A program made the position numbers and the translations under genes. From Boesenbergia rotunda (Eukaryota > Streptophyta > Magnoliopsida > Zingiberales > Zingiberaceae), in assembly GCA_024364735.1 (NCBI GenBank), contig JAGFNQ010001130.1, positions 659,138 to 723,137 of the forward strand: DNA of 64,000 bases, written 5' to 3'. Below are positions 56,836-64,000 of this stretch, one piece after another (position 1 is the first letter of the stretch; every line of letters begins with the position of its first letter). The notes below the pieces were generated by a model. That model was not told the origin of the DNA and ran no database searches. It saw nothing but the letters and a program-made list of their open reading frames with translations.

Positions 56836-59615
56836 TGTCACGCCCCCAGAGGCACATGTTTCCTCGAAAATCGGGGCAACATCTCCCCTGTACAGCGGAC
56901 AATATGAGGCAATAATACAAATATCTCAACAAAAAGCTTAGCCACAAACGACTAGCATCACATATATAGAGGTAAACACAACCGCACAGTTTATATTAGA
57001 ATAAGAGATAATGGGTGGCTCAGCCACCATAAACATAAAATGAAACTACAATCCAAAAGAGAACTCAATAATCTCTGATATCGACAAAACTCAATAACGA
57101 ATAAAATGCAACTCCAAGTACGGAAACAATTAACTAAACAAAATACGGAAGATTAACTCAACTCGACACTGGGGATTGACAACTGGATCCTCTCCTGGCT
57201 CCAAGAGATACGTCTACCTGCTATCTGAAACAAAAAGGGAAAGCAGGGGTGGTGAGTCCGGGCGGACTCTGCGGGTATATGAGTAGACAATAAGCATGAC
57301 ATAATAAAGGACAACTAGTAGAGAATCAAAAGAGTACAGTCCATAAGAAATATAGATTCACCTAAACATGCATAACATATAGTAAAACGTCATAGCATAA
57401 AATCCGGATAAGCACTAAGCATGTATAAAACAATACAACAATAGTAAAACCTAGATATATATGCATGTCAATCAAGTGCAACAACCATAGCTCATATAAA
57501 TGCAACAATCATAGGAAAATACATAAACGAAATACGTATGCACATGATGCAATGACATGTGTCACCCCTGACGCCAGTCAAGCCGTCAACACATCCCATC
57601 TGTGTGACTGAGTGGGTAGGGCTGTGACAACTGTACGCACTCCAACAACAAATACCACATAAGGCGTGGTTGAGTGGACAGGATGCTGGGGAGTCTACAC
57701 TCCAAACCCCGATACATAGGGGGAGCTATACAGCTACAATAACCCTCGAAAAACAACGGTGAGGGTGAGCCACCAACGGCTCATCCCTCTAAAGCAACGG
57801 TGAGGGTGTCACTGTTTGACATAACAGTACAGATGCTCGCACTCTAATATCTATCACGACAACAAGTGGTTGAGTGAATCGAGCAACAATATGACTAACG
57901 ACGGCTTAACCAAATGTAAGCCAACAGTCGTTAGTATGCAACGTGCAAGTATAATGCATGTTATACGATGCACGAACAATCGGAGAAATAACGATGCAAT
58001 AAAATCCAACGAGTATACGATGCATCAATACAACCAATCAGAAATCGCAAACCGACGATTATGCACCTACACTAATAGGTAGGATATTTTTAATGTCAAA
58101 TAAACCTAATTGTGTTTAATGGACTTCTAAGTACTCGCGTACAAGCGGCACTTTACAGAACAGAAAACCAATAGAGGATTGTACGGATACGAACTGGGAA
58201 TACTCGAAGATCAACGAAGAATAAGTATCAACGGCGATGTTAAAACAACAAATGACAAAGAACAAGGTCAAGCAACCTACTAGACATAAGATAGCCATGC
58301 TTTAAGGTAAACGAAATTACTCGAGTACAAAGGAGAAATACCCGCCTTTTAATTGTAGAACGTGACCGAAATAACCTCTTCACGATCAACTGAACGAGTC
58401 CAAAGTCAAGGTCCTGTATCAAGGACATAATTTAGCTATTTATATAAATACTAAATTAGCTAAACAAGATACTCACCATGATTAGATCAAATCCCAACTA
58501 TAATATATACTTAACTTAAATCTTACCCCTTGAGTCTATTAAGTATCAATCATTAACCCACCTATCAATTAATTAATTAATCAACGTATTAATCCAAATT
58601 CACTCTTCCTAGTAGCACACGACAAGGAAAACAAACTACAAGTCTCACCTATGAAAACATTAAATTCCAACATGCAACATTAAATTCCAAAACCAACCTC
58701 TACAGCAGGATCATGACTATGAAAACCAAATTCGAACAGAACAACAATCCTACTAAATTTCAACTCACGGAAAATTCACAACGTAATCCAAATAGAATTA
58801 CCAAAAATCCAAGCCTAAATTCACAAAATCCAAACCTTTCCTTTCTCTGCTTAGGTTACAATTTGTTACAACTCAAATCAGTTTAAGATCAAACCTAGCA
58901 AAACTCTTACCTACTGTGAAAACCGGCAGGGATCCCCAAGCCCACTTCGGCGCACAGCAGTGCCAATGCCCACGACGAGGTAACTACAACAACACACCCA
59001 TCCAAGGCATTAATTAAAAAACCTGAACTCTAATCACCTTCATCAATTGATTCAAGGAAACCTAATACACAAGCAAGCATTACCTGAATTAGCAGAATGA
59101 AGAAATCATCGGCAACAAGGGCAGTGATCGGGAAACCCTAAAACCAACAATCAAAGCAAATTCGGATTTGAAACCCAAACCAAATTCCCTAATCAAAGAC
59201 CAAAATCCAATCAAACGTAAACCTAACCGATTAACCCCTTTACTTGAGTTGGTACCGACACAAGCAGAGGGAACCGAAGAGGGAAGTAGCGCTCGGCTAG
59301 GGCTCCACGCGAGGCAACGACGCACGGGCGTGCGACGCCCTGTTCTTGCGTGTCGGAGAAGACAGAAGAAGAAGAAGGGAAGGAGAAGTCGGAGAAGTTG
59401 CGGTGGTTTCGAGCGGCGAGCAACTCGCTGCGTGCGGGGCGGCGTCGGGCAGAGAAGAAACAGAAGGGAGAACTGATTTGGAACAGCAATTTAGGACTAA
59501 GTTTAATAGGTTTGGCTCTTTTGCAAATAAGCCCTCCAACTTCAGTAAACTCAAATTAGGTCCCTAATTTATGAATTTTTTTTTCATTTAACCCCTAAAA
59601 ATTCAGTATTTAACA
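56836..59615 (-). repeat. gypsy LTR, full length, flanks do not match
   Basis: 2780 bp, TGTCACGCCCCC to TATTTAACA on the plus strand, so both LTR ends are present. No polypurine tract or primer site is adjacent. The 5-bp flanks are CCCGA and GTTGT, which do not match. Open frames at 59089-59570 lie in the U3 part and have no recognisable product. Confidence 0.85.
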
Positions 59616-60025
59616 GTTGTGCTGTTGCTTTAAAGCTAGCTAGACATGTGTATGTTATTGAACAACTAATAAATCAGAGTTCAGTTTCACCTTATCGATC
59701 TATTTGTTTGTAATTAACTTGGGCCAAGATGGGAGTGAGTAGTGTTATCAGTTGACTAGTCTCAGTTGATGTGTTAAGGTTCATGAGAATGACCTATGGG
59801 GGTTGGTATCATTCCATTTCGATCCTCTGTCTGGAACGAATTTGCCTAGGATGAATTCTAAAAAATACGAGGGAAAAGAAAATTCATGGAGTCTGCAAGA
59901 TATGCCACTTGTTATGTTCGGAGATGCATGGATTCATGTAACAGAGATCATGAATGAAAGCGAAAATAATACAAATATAATTTGAAAATGATGAAAAAAA
60001 CAAACAAACGACCATTAAATGGTTA
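59616..60025. other. intergenic, no gene seen
   Basis: No domain or homology recognised; SMC4 does not resume here. Confidence 0.6.
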
Positions 60026-60400
60026 TATTCATAAAATTTAAAATTTATATAGAAAAAGAAAATATAAATAAATAAATAATAACAAATTTAAAAACTAATT
60101 CTATCATCGATTACACTTATATAAATAATTTATTATTATATACAAACAGAAAGTAGGAGTGACAAATTTATTATTTAAAAACGGTGTAAAGAGAGAAAAA
60201 AAAAGAGACAAGAGAAATAAAACAAACAAACATAAACGGTTAAATAATTATATTCATAAAATTTAAAATTTACAAAAAAAAGAAAAATCTAAATAGATAA
60301 ATAATAACAAATTTAAAAAATAATTCTATCCTAGATTAATTCTAGACTTATATAAATAATTTTTTACTATATACTAACAGAGGTATATAACCATAAATGA
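60026..60400. repeat. AT-rich tandem pair, period about 226 bp
   Basis: attcataaaatttaaaattta at 60026 and 60252, followed by similar AAATAATAACAAATTTAAAAA and ACTTATATAAATAATTT words. Confidence 0.7.
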
Positions 60401-60500
60401 AAAGAGAGAAGAGGCGAACATACACTAATGTCTTTATTGTCCTACAGATTTAGTTATGCATTCTCTGAATCATCGCCCACAAATAAATACCAGATGATCC

Positions 60501-61540
60501 TGTCACGAAGTGAGTTGGACGCCCCTACAACTGAGTGAGCCTCCGGGAAGAGTGAGGTCGCTGAGGTGGTCTAACGAGCTGGATCACCTATAACCTGCAA
60601 GACAGAGACCGTTAGAACCTGTCGGGAAAAGTCCTCGGCCAAGCACTCCGATTGTCAAGTCAGTACTCGATGGTGGCGATGGAAAGCAATAGAACAGTAT
60701 GGAATTGCACTATCGCGCGTACCTAGGAAATGCGGAGTGAGGAGGCTTATATAGCCGGGGAAGCTGACAGCTTCTGCCCTGGCTGCCACCTGCTGTCATA
60801 TAGCGAGGATAAGGTAGTGCATGCCCAGAGGTAGCAGATAAAGTAGTGCATGTTGTATTAAGGAAAGGGGCACTGTCAACTTAAGGGTTGGCACCGTTGG
60901 ATGCCGCTCGACCTGACAACAGGGTATGTGGTCTTGGTATGGGGAGACAGGATATGCCAGGAAGATCAATACCTCGGCGAGATATCCGTCACTTGGGACC
61001 AGGATGACTTCAATCCTGCGCCGACCCCGTATAGCTTCTGGTAGTCTGATGTCAGGGAGTGGTTGTGCCGACTGGGGCACTGAGTGACGAGGCCGGCTAA
61101 GGGCCTATAAGAGTGCTGACTGGGCGCACTGAGTAAGGCTGGCTGAGGGCTTATGAGAGTGTCGACTGGGGGCACTGAGTAACGAGACCGGCTGAGGGCC
61201 TATGAGAGTGCCGACTGGGGGCATTGAGTAACGAGGCCGGCTGAGGGCCTATGCGGGTGCCAACTGGGGGCACTAAGTAACGCCTCCTCCGGTTCGGGCT
61301 TACCCCCGGAGTGTGGACCGCCACGCATTTGCGGAGAGCCAAACTGGGAGGGGTATTAGAGCATAAACACTCGACTCGGGCTTAACCTGATACTAACGAA
61401 CGTGGACCGTCACACGTCAATTTAGGGGCCTGGGTCTGACTGACACCCATCTGATGGGCCTTTACAGCCCACTAACCATCTTTCTTCTGACTAGGCGCCA
61501 GGCTGCCGGGCCAAGCTACACACAAGCTGGCTCGGGATCA
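60501..61540 (-). repeat. LTR fragment (probably Ty3/gypsy)
   Basis: On the minus strand a TATA box (CTATATAAG, 60746-60754) lies downstream of tandem repeats and upstream of about 250 bp ending in CACTTCGTGACA. This is the U3-R-U5 order of an LTR. The right end was not found, and no matching second LTR or target duplication was seen. Confidence 0.5.
61075..61316. repeat. 49-bp tandem repeats, five copies
   Basis: gggcactgagtaacgag-type unit at 61075, 61124, 61170, 61219 and 61268, containing gccggctgagggcc. Confidence 0.85.
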
Positions 61541-62649
61541 CCATAGATGCACCAAGAATCAAGAAACAACGACGGAATCTAACACATAGAGATCCAGGGA
61601 TCGGAGAGATCGTAGTTTTGGCGACGAAGATGCTCACTGCCAAATCGCAATCGAAAAGAACGATGCTTGCCGACTCCCGTCTCAAGTTCGCTTCCACTAA
61701 GACATTTATCAATATATGTAGTTTTTTTTTCCAAATTCTTTTCTTTTCTTTTACAATATTTTTCATAATATTAATTATACAGTTTTTTAAAAAGAACTAT
61801 TTTACCGTAGTTTGATGCTAAAAACGATAAAATAAACGGTAATGTAGATAAAATTGTTTTTGAAAATTTTTCTTTTTAGTTCTCTCTCATGAGATTTTTT
61901 TATTTTTATTTTCACTCTCTAATACTTTTATATATATTAAGGAGTGAAAGGGAATTAGGAAGTGGAAAATAATAAAATCCGAGAGTGAACCCTAAACTTT
62001 AAATACATATTTTTCTTTAAAAAATATAGAATAATAGAAAAAGAATTTAAAATTACAAACAAAAAAAACTTTAAATTTTATCGTCCGGTCTAGTGCAGCC
62101 GGTCCAATCTTATAACTTTGAATTTGACAATTACGTTGGAGGATGAAGCTACATCATAGAAGCTGCGACCAACCAAGACTCTTTGTGACATCCATTTCAA
62201 TCACTTTGCACAACACACACATCAAAAGCGTTGTCTCTAGATAAAAGTCAGTCCATCATGACATTTTGAGTGTGGATGTGCATGCTTACACTACACTCCT
62301 CCCCTATTGCAACTTGATACACGTTGTCGGGCCCAGCTCCAAAATCTAAACCGGACCGGGTTCCATTCCCATTCTCACCGATCCCGACAAACGAACGGGG
62401 GGATTTGCCACATGGGCAACAAACAAGGTGAAGGAGGAGATCACTAGAAAGGCTGGGGAACTAAACTAATTAAATAACTATGCTTAAACTAAGTGTCATC
62501 AGTCGGTTCATAAGCGAGTGGCCAGAGTCGAATGGTAAACCGAGAGTGAACCATGAAAAGAACTGCGCACTCCCTCCCTTCCGGCCTAGTGGGCTCAGAA
62601 ACAGAGCAGGCAGGGAAGAGCAGGCCAGAGCAGAGTATCCGTTGATCTC
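61541..62649. other. intergenic, no gene recognised
   Basis: A few short open frames (for example 61618-61815 and 62480-62674) show no known domain. Confidence 0.55.
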
Positions 62650-64000
62650 AGAAAAATATAAACATATTTCTTAATATTCTCCAATAATTCTATAGGATTA
62701 TTTCTTAATTAATCGTTATTATTAATTATTATTTTATCATCCTATCTTATATTTAAATAACCATTTTCTCAATTAGAGTGTCTAAAATAGGGTTTCCACT
62801 TATCCGTTTGTCCCCAAATTCCAAAAAAAAAAAAATTAAGAAATCTAGAAAAAATTCTAAAAATTCTGGAATAAATGTATAGAATTATTTCTGGATTAAT
62901 CCTTATTATTAATTATTATTTTAGTGTCGTATCTTACATTTAATAACCATTTCTTTTAATAATTAGGTTATCTAAAATAGGCTTTTTACTTACCCGTTTA
63001 TCCCCATAAATTCCAAAAAGACATCAGAAAAATCTAAAAAAATTCTTAAATTTCTCGAATAATTATATAAAGTTATTTCAAAATTAATCCTTATTGTTAA
63101 TTATTATTTTACTATAGTATCTTCCATTTAAATAATACTTTCCTACTTTAATTAGGGTGTACAAAACATGCTCTTCCCTTACCCATTTGTCCATATATAT
63201 TCCAAAAAGACATCAAAAAAATCTAGATAATTTTTAAAAATACTCGAATAATTGTGTAGGAATATTTCTTAATTAATCCTTATTATTTATTATTATTTTA
63301 TATCGTATCTTACATTTAAATAATCATTTTTTCATTTATTAGGATATCCAAAATAGGCTTTTAATTTACTTAACTGTTTATCTCCATAAATTCCAAAAAG
63401 ACATTAAAAAATTTAGAAACATTTCTAAAAATTCTCGAATAATTCTACAGGATTATTTGTTAATTAATCCTTATTATTAATTATTATTTTAGGGTCATAT
63501 CTTTCATTTAAATAATCATTTTCTCAATCAATTAAGGTATCTAAAACAAGCTTTCCATTTACCCATTTGTCCCCTTAAATTTTAAAAAAACCTCAAAAAA
63601 ATATAGAAAAATTTCTAAAAATTCTTGAATAATTCCATAGGATTATTTCTTAATTAATCCTTATTATTAATAATTATGTTAGTATCGTATCTTACATATA
63701 AATAATCATTTTCTCCATTAATTAGGTTATCTAAAACAAACTCTTTGCTTATCCGTTTATCCCCATAAATTCTAAAAATACCTGAGAAAAATTCTAAAAA
63801 AATTTATAAAAATTATTTCTTGATTAATCCTTATTATTAATTATTATTTTAGTATCGTATCTTTCATTTAAATAACCATTTTCTCCATTAATTTTGGTAT
63901 ATATCCAAAATAGGATTTCCACTTACCCGTTTATCCCAATAAATTCAAAAAAGACTTAAAAAAATCTAGAAATTTTTTTGAAAATTCATGAATAATTCTA
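62650..64000. repeat. AT-rich satellite-like tandem array, period about 189 bp
   Basis: The word ttaatccttattattaatta recurs near 62711, 62898, 63086, 63275, 63466, 63656 and 63826 (spacing 187-191, the last 170). Each unit also has catttaaataa.cattttct, a tatctaaaataggctttt.actta.ccgttt block and cataaattccaaaaagac. Copies are diverged, roughly four fifths alike by eye. The array runs off the right edge. Confidence 0.88.

Noticed and set aside
59089..59567. GC-rich open frames on both strands
   Set aside because: Part of the gypsy LTR 56836-59615; all frames overlap and none has a recognisable domain.
61618..61815. Small gene beginning MATKMLTAKSQSKRT
   Set aside because: The C-terminal half is a low-complexity Phe/Ile run from AT-rich DNA and no family is recognised.

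Overview
This is a nuclear segment of a repeat-rich flowering-plant genome. The evidence is GT-AG introns, hAT and Mutator-like DNA transposons, a TRIM, a plant L1-type LINE, Ty1/copia elements including Sirevirus-type ones, and long-LTR Ty3/gypsy elements. The abundance of Sirevirus-like elements suggests a large-genome monocot (a Zingiberales-type plant would fit), but that is a guess. I see no intact host gene. The only recognisable host gene is a broken, intron-containing fragment of SMC4 (condensin subunit) at about 41.8-42.9 kb.

Layout. 1-3.8 kb: the 5' part of a copia element on the minus strand (degenerate gag-pol, leader, 5' LTR). 3.8-5.0 kb: two old LTR fragments in opposite orientation. 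6.48-10.06 kb: a non-autonomous Mutator-like element with a 9-bp target duplication and very long inverted arms that carry 157-bp tandem repeats. 10.24-24.53 kb: a coding-poor Ty3/gypsy derivative (minus). A gag-only copia element (10.73-16.91 kb) sits inside its 3' LTR, a solo LTR (15.09-16.58 kb) sits inside that, and a 483-bp tandem duplication crosses one nested junction. A small hAT-type MITE is also present in the gypsy LTR.

25.01-36.65 kb: one solo gypsy LTR (plus) with matching CTCAC flanks, split by four later insertions. These are a MITE, a gag-less copia element with unusual TA...TA LTR ends, a 5'-truncated LINE, and a Sirevirus-type solo LTR. 36.98-37.66 kb: a TRIM. 38.78-41.73 kb: a decayed hAT element with an 8-bp target duplication, inserted upstream of the SMC4 fragment. 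42.94-59.62 kb: two gypsy LTR copies (minus). The first breaks an SMC4 exon and holds a complete 12.7-kb Sirevirus (44.06-56.77 kb, minus). 60.5-61.5 kb: another LTR fragment. From 62.65 kb to the right edge: an AT-rich satellite-like array with a period near 189 bp.

The most interesting item is in the Sirevirus. Downstream of pol it carries an extra gene with a short first exon, a 327-bp GT-AG intron and its own CT-rich leader. Upstream of that gene lies an array of the same palindromic motif that fills the element's LTR promoter region. Other Sirevirus-like LTRs in the window also have palindrome arrays upstream of a TATA box, each built from a different palindrome.
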